From Myxococcales bacterium (GTDB lineage: Bacteria > Myxococcota_A > Polyangia > Polyangiales > Polyangiaceae), in assembly GCA_903642325.1 (NCBI GenBank), contig CAHJWM010000027.1, positions 1-64,000 of the forward strand: a DNA stretch of 64,000 nt, in the 5' to 3' direction. Shown piece after piece: positions 54,014-63,654 of this stretch. Both the position numbers and the translations under genes were made by a program. How positions within the stretch are numbered: position 1 is the stretch's first letter; every line of letters begins with the position of its first letter. Under the pieces are notes generated by a model. The model had not been told where the DNA came from. It searched no databases and saw only the letters and a list, made by a program, of their open reading frames with translations.

Positions 54014-56608
54014 TTAGAACTCCGCGCGAAGGCCGAGGCTCGGCAGGATAGGTAAGCCGGTGACGTAACCGTATTGCGTATAGTTGTAGTTGTACCCAAT
54101 ACCCTCGGCATTTTTGGCGTAATACACGTTTTGTACGTCTAGATAGGCGTTCAGCTTCCAGGAAGGAAACAACCAGGTCTTGTCCGCCCGAATATCCAAT
54201 TGGTGAAAATAGGGCAAGCGCGAACCGTTCGGCGGAAAAGTCGCGACCCCGAGCTGACTGCCGGTGGTCGCGTCGAAAGCGCCATAACTGGTCGGTGAGT
54301 AGAGGTTGCCCGAGACCAACCGGAAGCGGCCGCCGAGTTGCCAGCCGCGACCCAATTTGTAACTGCCGATCAGCGTCAGAATATGCGTCTGATCGTACTC
54401 GGACAAACGCAGCGGCTCGGCGGGCGTGTCGCGCCGCTCGCTCCGCGACAGGGTGTAAGAGACCCAACCGAAGAAGCGTCCGCCAGGCTTGTAGCGGAGC
54501 AGCCATTCGGCGCCGTAAGCGCGGCCGTCGCCCGAATTGCCCGCGTCGCTCACGACCAAGTGGTTTAGCGATTTGTAAAAGAGATCGAAAGATAGATCTA
54601 TATTGGCAGTGAATTCTTGTTCGAGTCCCACATCATAGTGGATGGCACGGTTCGATGAGAGCATCGTTTGAGTGCCGGTATCTATAGCGCCTTGGCTCGT
54701 TCCGATCGGTGCTGGGGGCTGATAAAAAAGCCCGGCACCGGCCTTCAGCGTCGTTCGCGGAAAGCCGGTCGTGAGATCTTGGCGCCCGTTGACCCGCGGT
54801 GAAAAGTCCCAACTGCTCGTCGAGCTGTCGTAGTCGGCGCGTAAGCCGGGGACGATGCGGCCACCACGCCATGGGACGACCTCGAGCTCGGCGTACCCGG
54901 CGGGCAAGAAGAGCGTCTCGGACGTCGTCACCCGAACCGGCACTTGCCCAGGGCCGCCCGACGGTTGCCCGGGGCGCACCGTCGGGGGAACACTGAGGGA
55001 CACGTGGTACGGCTCGTAGACCAAGTCCACGCCAAAGTTCGCGCTGAGGCCCCGCACGACCTTGTGCGACAGCTCAGCGCGCGCGGAGACCGGATGTAGC
55101 GTGGTCCTGATCAAGTTCGTGCCGACGCCGAGGTCAATTGCATCCACCCCATACGCGGCGGTCACGCGCAGCTCGGTACGAGCGCTCAACTTGTTTTGAT
55201 ACCTTGCTTGCAAGCGCCAAAAGCTCGTACTGTAGCCGAGTTGACCGGCAAAGGTGGGGTCGGCGGAGTCTGGAGTCTGATTGAGTATCTTCAGAGCGTC
55301 GTTCGACCCAAGCAAGGTCAGTCGAAACGAAGAGTGTGAATCGATATCACGCTGGAGCATCGCTTGGCCGTCATAGTACCGGGGCGCGGTCGTGACCCCC
55401 GCCCCCGTCCGCTTCAGGGCGGGGCCGAGCCAAGCATCGAAGTAGGAGCGCCGCCCCGCTACGAGGAACTTCCACCCCGTCTTGAAGACGGGACCCTCGA
55501 GCATCAGACGGGCGTCGATCAAGTCGACCTGGGCCAAGCCATGTAATCCGTCGCTCCTCGGATCGCGGAGACCGACGTCGACCACGCCGCCCATGCCCCG
55601 GCCGTACACTGCGCTGAAGTTCCCGGGGTAGAAGTCGATCTTTTCGAGCAGTTCAGTGGGCACGACGGAAGAGAGGCCGCCGAAGTGGTAGATCAACGGA
55701 ATGTTCGTGCCATCCACGAAGATGTTCGTGTCCGCGGGCGCCGACCCACGGACGATGAGGGCGCCTTGAAAGGGGGGTGGGCGCGCCACCCCCGGCAGAT
55801 TTTGCAGAGAGCGCAAAGCGTCGCCATTCGTCCCCGGGATGTGCTCGATTTCTTCTTTGCCGAGGGTGCGTTTGGTGACTTCACGAGGCGGGCGCTCGCC
55901 ACGCACCTCGATCTCGACCGGTGCTTCCGCGCCGGGCGCTGACTCCGCCACCGGCGTCGAGGCGAGCTCGGGCGAAAGCCGCAGGGTGAGAGACGTCTCT
56001 TGCCCAGACGCGAGGTCCTCTTCGCTGTCGACCGGCATCTGACCAGCCGCGCTCACCAGGATGTGAACATGCCCGGGGGGCAAATCCAAAAAGCCCCACG
56101 AGCCGTCGGGCGCGGTCGAAGTCGTGTGTTCCCCGCCGCTCGCGTCGCGAACCTTGACCTGCGCTCCGGCGATCGGCCGGTCACTCACCTGTCTTGCGAC
56201 GCGCCCAACGAGGCGTGGCGCCGGCGGCGTGAAGACGTATTGAAACTTGATCCGCGCAGAGATGGGCGTGCCATCGCGCAATGCCGGCTCGAACACGAGC
56301 TTATGCGCCGCTGCGAGCGCGGCCTCATCGAAGCCATGGCCCTGTGGAGTCTGTAAGTCCGCCTTCGCTACCGCTCCGTCCGTGCTGATTTCCAAAATAA
56401 GCGTGACTGTCACCGAGGCCGGAACTTGATCATGGAGTGCCTGCGCTGGGTACTCGGCACCGGAATCAGTCTTTAGGCGCGGTGGAGTGATCGTCGACCC
56501 TTTCGCCGCGTCCATTTGTTGTGCGCGCGCGGCCAAGCTGGCAAAGATGAGCGCAAGGAAAACTAAAGCCCGCGCGACGCGGAAACGCTCAGCGATCGAA
56601 ACGAACAT
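54014..56608 (-). CDS. TonB-dependent receptor with N-terminal TonB_C and CarboxypepD_reg domains
   Basis: 864 residues. Signal peptide (LVFLALIFASLAARAQ); a TonB C-terminal-like domain at about 25-115 (PAQALHDQVPASVTVTLILE, GFDEAALAAAHKLVFEPALR); a carboxypeptidase regulatory domain (about 118-200, GRVARQVSDRPIAGAQVKVR); the plug (HIPGTNGDALRSLQNLPGVA, LIVRGSAPADTNIFVDGTNI); then a barrel ending in aromatic F (LGLRAEF). It imports a substrate across the outer membrane; ligand unknown. ATG 56608 overlaps the end of tonB by 20 bases. The added TonB_C domain is unusual and is discussed as a finding. Confidence 0.9.
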   Translation of the reverse strand: MFVSIAERFRVARALVFLALIFASLAARAQQMDAAKGSTITPPRLKTDSGAEYPAQALHDQVPASVTVTLILEISTDGAVAKADLQTPQGHGFDEAALAAAHKLVFEPALRDGTPISARIKFQYVFTPPAPRLVGRVARQVSDRPIAGAQVKVRDASGGEHTTSTAPDGSWGFLDLPPGHVHILVSAAGQMPVDSEEDLASGQETSLTLRLSPELASTPVAESAPGAEAPVEIEVRGERPPREVTKRTLGKEEIEHIPGTNGDALRSLQNLPGVARPPPFQGALIVRGSAPADTNIFVDGTNIPLIYHFGGLSSVVPTELLEKIDFYPGNFSAVYGRGMGGVVDVGLRDPRSDGLHGLAQVDLIDARLMLEGPVFKTGWKFLVAGRRSYFDAWLGPALKRTGAGVTTAPRYYDGQAMLQRDIDSHSSFRLTLLGSNDALKILNQTPDSADPTFAGQLGYSTSFWRLQARYQNKLSARTELRVTAAYGVDAIDLGVGTNLIRTTLHPVSARAELSHKVVRGLSANFGVDLVYEPYHVSLSVPPTVRPGQPSGGPGQVPVRVTTSETLFLPAGYAELEVVPWRGGRIVPGLRADYDSSTSSWDFSPRVNGRQDLTTGFPRTTLKAGAGLFYQPPAPIGTSQGAIDTGTQTMLSSNRAIHYDVGLEQEFTANIDLSFDLFYKSLNHLVVSDAGNSGDGRAYGAEWLLRYKPGGRFFGWVSYTLSRSERRDTPAEPLRLSEYDQTHILTLIGSYKLGRGWQLGGRFRLVSGNLYSPTSYGAFDATTGSQLGVATFPPNGSRLPYFHQLDIRADKTWLFPSWKLNAYLDVQNVYYAKNAEGIGYNYNYTQYGYVTGLPILPSLGLRAEF

Positions 56609-57392
56609 TGACGACCACCGTCCCTTCCGTCGGAGCACCGTCGTGGTCCAAAGCCGAGCTCCAGCTCTTGCTCAGGGCGCAGCGCGTCGCTTCCCGTCCG
56701 AACCCGTGCCCCGGATCGCTGAGCACATTGGCGCTCTTGGGAGTACCGGACGGATCGACGAGGACTCGGATCGTGACAACAGCGCTGTCAATTTGATCGC
56801 CGTCAGCCTCCGGAGGAAACGGGCAGCTCCAATGGGCGCCCCCCGCGAGTGCGGGCCGGCGTGACCGGTCTGGCCCCGTAGACCGCGGCGTCGAGGGAGA
56901 CGCCGCCGCCGGGACGGCGCCGACGACCACGGGGCCGTGGACCGCGCGGTCGCCGGTGCCGTTCGTGGAGCTCGTTCCGCCGGCGAACGTCGCCGCAGAT
57001 CCGGTCACGATGCTGTCTGTGAGATCTACGGGCTCGTTCGGAGTGGCTTCCTTCGTTAGGACTGCGGCCGCCTGTGCTGGAGGCGGAGGTGTATTGGTCG
57101 GGAGCGGCACTGCTGCCGCTCGAGCTGGCTCAGGTGGTTCAGGCGGCTTCGGCTCGCTGCGCGGGGGAGGCGGTAACGGTTGCTCGATGTCGATGACCTC
57201 GGTAACAGAGGGCGCAAGTGCCGCGCCTGGCGCCGGCGAGTGGAACAGCTGTGGCAACGCCACGGCCACCGCAGAGTGCACGATTAGCGCAACGAGCACG
57301 GCCGCTACGAGCCACGGTCGCTCGCGACGAAGGCTCGCCACCAAGGCATCCACGGCATCGATCGAGCTTTGCTTCGCCGTTGCTGGTGGCAT
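56589..57392 (-). CDS. tonB: TonB energy-transducing protein
   Basis: 267 residues. Membrane anchor at about 22-45 (RPWLVAAVLVALIVHSAVAV), Pro-rich spacer (QPLPPPPRSEPKPPEPPEP), and C-terminal domain (about 180-265, DSAVVTIRVLVDPSGTPKSA, EATRCALSKSWSSAL). Start ATG 57392, 4 bases after exbD. It carries proton-motive energy from ExbBD to the receptor. Confidence 0.9.
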   Translation of the reverse strand: MPPATAKQSSIDAVDALVASLRRERPWLVAAVLVALIVHSAVAVALPQLFHSPAPGAALAPSVTEVIDIEQPLPPPPRSEPKPPEPPEPARAAAVPLPTNTPPPPAQAAAVLTKEATPNEPVDLTDSIVTGSAATFAGGTSSTNGTGDRAVHGPVVVGAVPAAASPSTPRSTGPDRSRRPALAGGAHWSCPFPPEADGDQIDSAVVTIRVLVDPSGTPKSANVLSDPGHGFGREATRCALSKSWSSALDHDGAPTEGTVVVNVRFDR

Positions 57393-57396
57393 CGTG

Positions 57397-57834
57397 TCAG
57401 TGAGCTCCAGCGGCGGACGACGCTGGCCCGGGAACAACGCCAAAGCCAATCTTGCCGACGCCGGATTGCCTCAGGAGGTCGAGTACGTGCATGACGCGCC
57501 CGTGATTGACGGTGGCGTCGGCTTTGATGACCGCGCGAAGATCCTTATTAGGGCCCTGAGCGGCCTGGGCTCGACCAAAGATTTGCTCGTCACTGGCGAG
57601 CGTTTGTCCGTTGACCTGGGTGGCCCCGCTTGCCGAGAGGACAACACTGAAGATCTCCTGAACCTCGTTGCCAGACGCCGCTTTGGGTAAGTCGACAGAA
57701 AGAGCGTCGTGATTGACAATCAGCTTTGCCGTGACCATGAAAACGATCAGCAAGACGAGCGTGATGTCCACCAGAGGTGTTACGTTGATGCCCGTGATGC
57801 CGCCGCTCCTCGAATGCGAGTTTCCACCGGCCAT
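57397..57834 (-). CDS. exbD: ExbD/TolR proton-channel subunit
   Basis: 145 residues. The membrane helix has the functional Asp (INVTPLVDITLVLLIVFMVT), followed by the periplasmic domain. It forms the proton channel with ExbB. Placed 3 bases after exbB and 4 before tonB. Confidence 0.93.
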   Translation of the reverse strand: MAGGNSHSRSGGITGINVTPLVDITLVLLIVFMVTAKLIVNHDALSVDLPKAASGNEVQEIFSVVLSASGATQVNGQTLASDEQIFGRAQAAQGPNKDLRAVIKADATVNHGRVMHVLDLLRQSGVGKIGFGVVPGPASSAAGAH

Positions 57835-57837
57835 GAC

Positions 57838-58575
57838 TCAAGCCCCACTACTTGGTGCAGCCAAATGCGGTTCGGGCGCCGGCGTGATGGCAGATGAAGA
57901 CAATGCCCGTCCGCTCGGCAGCTCAGCGTCGAGCGCGCCGTCGATGTGGGTCAACAGCACGTGTCCGAGGGTACCCGCGTCGTCGAGCGCGGCCGTCAGC
58001 AGCCCTTGAAAGAAGTTGAATACCGCGACGGCAGGAATGGCGACCACGAGACCGACCGCGGTCGCGACCAGCGCCTCCGAGATGGTGCTCATGACCCGTT
58101 CGGGAGCGAGCTGGGTCGCCGCCGCGCCGCTCTTCACCGTTGATCGACCGAGCTCCTCGAACGCACCCACGACGCCGATCACCGTCCCGAGGAGCCCAAT
58201 AAAGGGGGCATTATTGCCGACGGTGCCGAGGAACATGAGCCGCTTTTCGAGCAGCGAGCGCTGAAGGCCAGTGGCGGCCGCCATTGCTTCCTCCGCCGCG
58301 CGCGCGCCATTTTGCCATTGCGTGAGGCCGGCGAGGGCTATGGCCGCTGCGGCGCTGTTCGACCTACCGAGTCGAGCGTGTGCGCCCACGATGTCTTGGC
58401 GGCCGAGTAGTCGGTTGAGATCCTGGACGAGGACCGGCACGTCATCTCGGTGACCGAGAAACACCCGCGCCCGGTCGAGCATGACGCCGACCGAGCAAAC
58501 ACTGAGCGCCACCAAAAGCCAAAGCACCCAGGTTGCCCCCGAATCCACCATCAGGGTTTTTATTTGTTCGATCAT
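57838..58575 (-). CDS. exbB: ExbB/TolQ/MotA-type proton-channel subunit
   Basis: 245 residues from ATG 58575. Three membrane helices: residues about 13-30 (TWVLWLLVALSVCSVGVM), NNAPFIGLLGTVIGVVGAFE (about 125-145) and ALVATAVGLVVAIPAVAVFN (about 170-190), the standard ExbB layout. A longer start at ATG 58605 is possible but has no better ribosome-binding site. First gene of the operon. Confidence 0.92.
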   Translation of the reverse strand: MIEQIKTLMVDSGATWVLWLLVALSVCSVGVMLDRARVFLGHRDDVPVLVQDLNRLLGRQDIVGAHARLGRSNSAAAAIALAGLTQWQNGARAAEEAMAAATGLQRSLLEKRLMFLGTVGNNAPFIGLLGTVIGVVGAFEELGRSTVKSGAAATQLAPERVMSTISEALVATAVGLVVAIPAVAVFNFFQGLLTAALDDAGTLGHVLLTHIDGALDAELPSGRALSSSAITPAPEPHLAAPSSGA

Positions 58576-59010
58576 CGCGTGTTCACTCTCGTGCTTGGGT
58601 GCCATTGCCGTACGAATCCGCCACTCTGCCGTGCAGAACGCGAGCGTCCGCACCCGCGCGACGAAGCGCGGCGGCATTTGCGACCGCCGGTTTTGGAGAT
58701 AGTGGCGATGGCACGTCCGGCCAATGTTGCACGTCCATTGCAGTGTGTTTCAGGCGACGCGAGCGCAAATCTCGCCTCTTTCAGCGCCGCGCTCCGAATG
58801 CCAGTAGACAAGCTCGACCCAAGATCCATATCCGACGCGATAACTCTGGGACGAGCAAAGCGACTTGCGGCAACCTAAACAAGGTGCAGCTGGGGCATCA
58901 CTGCCATTGTCAGCTGACCCGCGCCTGCCAGTGGGCAGTGGGCGGCCTCGAGTCGTTTTGCAAATGATTTCAGCCCGGTGCAGCCGCCTCGAACGCGCTA
59001 AGGTGAGCAG
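58576..59010. promoter_or_regulatory. Divergent promoter region of the Ton operon and the two-component system
   Basis: The 435-base gap between two divergent operons must contain both promoters. I do not see a clear repeat pair for an OmpR-type operator, nor a Fur box. The right side has AGGTGAGCAG just before ATG 59011, a fair ribosome-binding site. Confidence 0.45.
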
Positions 59011-59715
59011 ATGAGCGATTCGATGTCAGCGCTCCTAGTCGAGGACGATGTTCGACTCGCGCGGTTTACGGCCGAATATCTGCACGAGCATGAGATTCTG
59101 GTCACTCACGTAATCGATGGCGAGGGGGCGGTCCTGGAGATCACTCGCGGTCGCTTCGACATCGTCGTGCTCGATCTCATGCTGCCAAGGCAAAGTGGGC
59201 TATCGGTATGCCGGGCCATCCGCCAGCAGTCGGACGTTCCGATCGTTGTCGTGACGGCGAGAGCGGAGGAGGCCGACCGAGTGCTCGGCCTCGAAACCGG
59301 CGCGGACGACTACGTCGTCAAGCCCTTCTCGCCGCGCGAGTTACTCGCCCGAATGCGGGCCGTCGTCCGCCGCGACCGCGGAGAGCTCGCTCCAAAGCCC
59401 AAGAACATCCAAGTAGGCTCCTTGACGATCCAAACCGCGAGTCGATCTGTAACACTCGGCGGCCAGCGACTGGTCCTCACCAGCGCGGAGTTCGATCTTT
59501 TAAGCACGCTCGCGCAGCGCCCCGGGCGAATTCTTTCCCGAGATCAATTGCTCCGGCTCTCACGAGGCAGTGACGGTGAAACGTTCGATCGGGCGATCGA
59601 CGTGCAGATCTCGCGCCTACGGCAAAAGCTTTCCGCGCACCCCGATGGCGGCGCGTTGATCCAAACCGTGCGTGGGGTAGGCTACATGCTGGTGGATGGC
59701 ACCGGCTCGTGCTGA
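59011..59715 (+). CDS. OmpR-family response regulator
   Basis: 234 residues. Receiver domain: acidic pocket E11-D12-D13 (VEDD), phospho-acceptor D55 (VLDLMLP), and K105 region (VKPFSPRELLARM). DNA-binding winged helix (about 135-228): GGQRLVLTSAEFDLLSTLAQ, DRAIDVQISRLRQKLS, TVRGVGYM. It is transcribed with the histidine kinase (7-base overlap) and divergent from the Ton operon, which it may control. Confidence 0.95.
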   Translation: MSDSMSALLVEDDVRLARFTAEYLHEHEILVTHVIDGEGAVLEITRGRFDIVVLDLMLPRQSGLSVCRAIRQQSDVPIVVVTARAEEADRVLGLETGADDYVVKPFSPRELLARMRAVVRRDRGELAPKPKNIQVGSLTIQTASRSVTLGGQRLVLTSAEFDLLSTLAQRPGRILSRDQLLRLSRGSDGETFDRAIDVQISRLRQKLSAHPDGGALIQTVRGVGYMLVDGTGSC

Positions 59716-61100
59716 GTTTGCTGAAGGGACATCGCCTGCACTCGCGGGTTTTTTTGCACGGTTTGGTCGTGCTGTTCGCCGTCGCGCTCACGTTCACGCT
59801 GCTCTTCGCGCTGCTCATACGACCGGGCCTCGAGCGCGACGCTTTGGTTCTCAGCAAATGGCTCGGTCCCCACCTGTGCCAAGCCCTGTTGAACCCTCCG
59901 ACTTTGGACCGCCGGGAGGACGCCGTTGCTGACCCATCCTATCTTGCCGCCTCCTCTTATTCGGATCGCGGGGTGTTACGGAGAAGCTTCGCCAAACCGC
60001 CGCTGCCACCTCTCACTCCAGAGCAGTTGATGCTGCTGCGCGGCGGCGGTCAGCCGCTGTCGAAGATTGGCTTTAGCCAGGCGGTTTCTTGTGCCGATGG
60101 TGTCGGCGGTGGCTACATCGTATTTCAGCCTTCTGCCGTCCCCTCGCTTCCCCAGCTTGCTCCCCCCTTTATCATCGTGATTGTGTTCGTGGCGTTCGCC
60201 TCACTCCCGTTCGCGCGCTCAATCACGCGGCCTATCGAGCGGGTCGTCGCGATCACCCAGGCATTTGGCCGAGGCGACCTGTCGGCCCGAGCCGAAACTG
60301 CTCGACGAGATGAAGTGGGCGACCTCGCCCGCGCTTTCAATGACATGGCCGAACGCGTGGAGCGCTTGATACGCGCCGAACAAGAATTACTCGCCAATGT
60401 CTCACACGAGCTGCGTACGCCTTTGGCTCGAATCCGGGTCGTGCTCGAGACCGCAATCGAGAACCCAAAGCGCGTCCCACTCCTGCTGGCCGAAATCGGA
60501 ACGGATCTGACGGATCTGGAGCGCCTCGTCGAAAGCGTGATGGAAGCGATGCGCCTCGAGATGGGGACGGGGGCCCTTTCGGGAGGACAGCTTCCGGCAC
60601 GTTTGGAAGCAACAGACATACGCGGGCTGGTGCTAGACGCGGTGGCCCGCTTTCGCGATGCGCACGGCGAGCGGCGCGTTGTCATCGAAGCCACCGAGGA
60701 AGTCACCGAGGCGCACGCCGACGCGCGCTTGGTGCGTCGCCTGTTATACAACCTACTCGAAAACGCCTGTAAATACTCGGAGGCGGATTCGCCGATCAGA
60801 GTTCGCATCGGTGGTGACCCAGGGGTCGTTTTTGTGAAGGTGGCTGACTCGGGCATCGGCATCGAGCCTCAGGACTTGCCTCACGTGTTCGAACCATTTT
60901 TTCGAAGCGATCGCAGTCGAACGCGCGCGACCGGCGGTACTGGGCTCGGGTTGGCTCTTGTCAAGCGCATCGCCGACGTTCACGGCGGACACGTAGCCAT
61001 TCAGAGCCAGCCAGGGCGAGGAACCACGGTATCCTTCGAGCTTCGGCGGAGCCCGCCGGTTGGCGCCACGTTGCTCCGCGGCGACGCACCAGAGCCATAA
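59709..61100 (+). CDS. Sensor histidine kinase (CpxA/EnvZ-like)
   Basis: 463 residues from GTG 59709, overlapping the regulator stop. Membrane helices at about 18-38 and 152-170 enclose a periplasmic sensor of about 110 residues; HAMP follows (ITRPIERVVAITQAFGRGDL), then phospho-acceptor H233 (VSHELRTPLARIR) and the ATPase domain with N box (LLYNLLENACKYSE), DSGIGIEPQD and GGTGLGLALVKRI. It autophosphorylates and passes phosphate to the OmpR partner. The signal is unknown. Confidence 0.95.
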   Translation: MLSLLKGHRLHSRVFLHGLVVLFAVALTFTLLFALLIRPGLERDALVLSKWLGPHLCQALLNPPTLDRREDAVADPSYLAASSYSDRGVLRRSFAKPPLPPLTPEQLMLLRGGGQPLSKIGFSQAVSCADGVGGGYIVFQPSAVPSLPQLAPPFIIVIVFVAFASLPFARSITRPIERVVAITQAFGRGDLSARAETARRDEVGDLARAFNDMAERVERLIRAEQELLANVSHELRTPLARIRVVLETAIENPKRVPLLLAEIGTDLTDLERLVESVMEAMRLEMGTGALSGGQLPARLEATDIRGLVLDAVARFRDAHGERRVVIEATEEVTEAHADARLVRRLLYNLLENACKYSEADSPIRVRIGGDPGVVFVKVADSGIGIEPQDLPHVFEPFFRSDRSRTRATGGTGLGLALVKRIADVHGGHVAIQSQPGRGTTVSFELRRSPPVGATLLRGDAPEP

Positions 61101-61248
61101 GCAAAGAAGGAGTCTAGAATGAGCGATTGCGGCAGCCGAGCCTAGGGACCCGCCCCGTCGAGACGGGCTGGTTCGAAGCCGCCACCGGCGAACGTCGCAG
61201 CGTGAGAGCTGCCGTCGCTCACAGCTCCACAGCGCAGCGAGTCGATGC

Positions 61249-61551
61249 TCAGACCACCGAAGCGCGGGCGCGATGCGCTCGATACATCCGCAGAGCATGC
61301 AGAAACGTAGCGCTGTCTTTGACACCGTCCGCGAATCGCGCGACGGAGTCGGGCAGCGGTGGCCAGGGCACGAGGTGCTCGGGGGGCCGGCAAAGAGGCG
61401 CTAGTAGGGCGGCGACGGTGATGTCTAGGCGCGTCGGGCGATCGTCGAAGAAATAGCGCTTACCGGCAAGCTCTCGATCCAGCTCCGTGATGGCCGCGAG
61501 AATGCCGTCTTCGAATTCAGCACGGAGTCCGGATTGATTCGAGCTGTTCAA
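61249..61551 (-). pseudogene. Glutathione S-transferase C-terminal fragment
   Basis: 100 residues resemble only the helical C-terminal domain of a GST: AAITELDRELAGKRYFFDDR, then PTRLDITVAALLAPLCRP and RMYRAHR. The thioredoxin-like N-terminal domain that binds glutathione is absent; no matching sequence is found upstream in other frames. So it is a truncated gene. Confidence 0.5.
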
Positions 61552-61628
61552 TCTGAAAGGAGCTCGCGATGCTTCGCGACGCGGCTCATAGCGCCACCAG
61601 CGTCACCGGCTCAGGCCCGGGAGCGTGC

Positions 61629-61680
61629 TTGGTGGTCACCCGACCCATTTCTTAGCCGGCAGAGCCTTCGCGTCGTAGGT
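61629..61680 (+). repeat. Degenerate copy of the interspersed repeat (copy E)
   Basis: GGTGGTCACC, 23 bases, AGCCTTCGCGTC (one G shorter than the core), then GTAGG. No T-run before it. Spacing fits, but similarity is lower than for copies A-D. Confidence 0.35.
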
Positions 61681-62045
61681 CGGCAACTGCTCGGGCTGTG
61701 AGGTGCTTTGCTGGGTCACGAGCGCCCCACTCCCATTTCTAGCGAGAGGCGAGCCGCACGCTGCGCTCTCCGCCAGCCTTGCGCGTCTGGATCCGACGCG
61801 GTGGCATTGGCTCGGCCGGCTCGTGCGGTCGAAGTAGTGTCTGGCCGGCGAGCGCTCGCTCGCAACGGTGGTATTGCCCGCTTCCCTTGCAATCCCAATG
61901 CCCATCGCGCCGTCATTCCGCGCGGTGAGCCGAGCCGTGTGCAGCGCTGTTCGGCGGCGGGCTAGTCTAGCCAAAGAGTGCGCGGTCGAGCTCACTAGCT
62001 TCGATACATTCCGTCGAGTCAGCTGCCAAGCGCTTTGGCTGAGCC

Positions 62046-62103
62046 TTGTTGATGGTCACGGGGCACGAGTCAGGCCGTCTCAGCCTTCGGCGTCGTGGAG
62101 CGG
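62046..62103 (+). repeat. Interspersed repeat, copy D
   Basis: TTGTTGATGGTCACG, 22 bases from the end of GTCAC to the core, core AGCCTTCGGCGTC (62082-62094), GTGGAGCGG. Same order and spacing as A-C. It lies in a gene-poor stretch. Confidence 0.65.
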
Positions 62104-62372
62104 AAAGTTTAGATCTGCGAGGTGCGGCGCTGAGACACAATCGCCCCCATTTGTAATCCGAAATAAACATCGCCGCGCCCGCAGTGCAGGCTACTCAACG
62201 GCTGCCGTGCTCATGCTGATCAAACTTTGCAGCACAATGACGCTTTTAAGCCACGTGGCCATACTGCGCGCTAGTCCTGGCGACCAACTCAACCGCGTCT
62301 CACCAACGCTTGCGGTCGAGTGATGTTTGCATCAGCTTGCGTTCAAGCATTCGTCGGAGAGGTCGCAAGCTG

Positions 62373-63533
62373 ATGACGTTCAACAATACCGTGCGTTTCA
62401 TTTCGGTCGTGGCTGCCCTCGCAGCGGCGTCTTCGTGCTCGGATGATGCCGGCACATCGTCTGCTGGAGGATCGATGGCTGGAAGCGCCGACTCATCGGC
62501 GGGCGCGGGCGGTGAAGGCGGCGCCGGCGCTTCGAACGACGCTGGCGCTTCGAACGACGCCGGCGCTTCGGGCGCGGCCGGCGCCATTGGTCAGCCGTCG
62601 GGGGCCGATGCCGACATTACTCTAGTGTCCCGGCCTGTGCCTGAGGTCGTTGCCAAAGCTCGTGAAATGGCGAAGACGATGCCGATCACGGTGACCGCGC
62701 TGCGTAACAACATCAGTGTGTTCGCGGGCTCGGGTGGCAACATCACGGTGCTCGCGGGTCGCGATGGGCTGCTGATGGTCGACGCGGGCTACGTGACCTC
62801 ACGACCGCAAATGCTCGACGCGCTGGCTGCGGTCAGCGCTGCTGCCAGTGGTTCTGCGCCGCCGGCGGCCTTGGACGTGCGCGTGGCGCGCGTGATCAAT
62901 ACGCACTGGCATGCCGACCACACGGACGGCAACGAATACCTGCATGCCATTGGCGCCCTGATCACCGCGGATGAAAACTCGTTGCAGCGCCTGTCAACTA
63001 CCCAAACGGGTGAGATCATGGATGGCTCGACAACGATGTTTCCGCCTGCGCTTCCGGGAGGACTACCGAAGGACATCGTGGCCAAAAAGAAAACGCTCAC
63101 ATTCGATGAGCAGACCGTCGTGATTCAGCATTATGAACCTTCCCACACCGATACCGACCTGTCTGTCACCTTCAAGGAGGCAAATGTCCTGGCCGCCGGC
63201 GACACATGGTTCAACGGCATCTACCCGTTCATCGATATCGATGCGGGTGGCTCGATCGGCGGGATGATCGAAGCGACGAACGCGAACATCGCGGCGGTGA
63301 CCGACAGCACGCAGATCGTCCCGGGTCACGGCCCAGTCGGGTCGCGCACCGACCTCCTCGACACTCTAAACATGCTGACCACGATTGCCGATAACGTCGC
63401 CGCCCTCAAAGCTAGCGGCATGACGCTCGACCAAACCATCGCCGCCAAGCCGAGCGCGACGTTCGATGCGCGTTATGGCACGGGCCCGCTGAAGCCCGAC
63501 CTCTTCGTGTCGTTAGTTTATCGTAGTCTTTAG
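62373..63533 (+). CDS. Metallo-beta-lactamase-fold lipoprotein hydrolase
   Basis: 386 residues. Signal with lipobox-like AASSC (about 18-22), a Gly/Ser/Ala linker (about 25-75) containing a repeated GASNDA, then an MBL domain: zinc motif THWHADHTDG (HxHxDH), the later ligands in YEPSHTDTDLSVTF and GDTWFNG, and a final VPGHGPVG. It resembles the glyoxalase-II or subclass B3-like lactonases/hydrolases; substrate not predictable. ATG 62373 follows GGAGAGG by about 10 bases. Anchored to an envelope membrane. Confidence 0.88.
   Translation: MTFNNTVRFISVVAALAAASSCSDDAGTSSAGGSMAGSADSSAGAGGEGGAGASNDAGASNDAGASGAAGAIGQPSGADADITLVSRPVPEVVAKAREMAKTMPITVTALRNNISVFAGSGGNITVLAGRDGLLMVDAGYVTSRPQMLDALAAVSAAASGSAPPAALDVRVARVINTHWHADHTDGNEYLHAIGALITADENSLQRLSTTQTGEIMDGSTTMFPPALPGGLPKDIVAKKKTLTFDEQTVVIQHYEPSHTDTDLSVTFKEANVLAAGDTWFNGIYPFIDIDAGGSIGGMIEATNANIAAVTDSTQIVPGHGPVGSRTDLLDTLNMLTTIADNVAALKASGMTLDQTIAAKPSATFDARYGTGPLKPDLFVSLVYRSL
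62526..62579 (+). repeat. 18-bp coding repeat, three units
   Basis: Units begin at 62526, 62544 and 62562; the first two are nearly identical, the third diverged. They encode GASNDA, GASNDA and GASGAA in the linker of the MBL-fold lipoprotein. Confidence 0.8.
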
Positions 63534-63654
63534 CGTTGCCCTCACCGCAAGTTTGCAGCGTTGGCTGCTTTCCCCCACTTTGCGCCAGCGGATCGAATGA
63601 GGCGGCGAGAAGAACCGAGCGTTCACACCCCGCCATCCGTTGGCTCGTTTGAAG

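Larger units (their letters stand above)
61101..62372. other. Long gene-poor stretch with remnants and repeats
   Basis: About 1.3 kb. It contains a GST fragment (61249-61551), a degenerate repeat copy (61629-61680) and repeat copy D (62046-62103). Other frames (61636-61995 minus, 61868-62323 plus) give no recognisable protein. No tRNA or sRNA could be identified. Confidence 0.5.

Noticed and set aside
61636-61995. 119-residue minus-strand frame
   Set aside because: No motif or start signal; part of it covers the degenerate repeat copy E.
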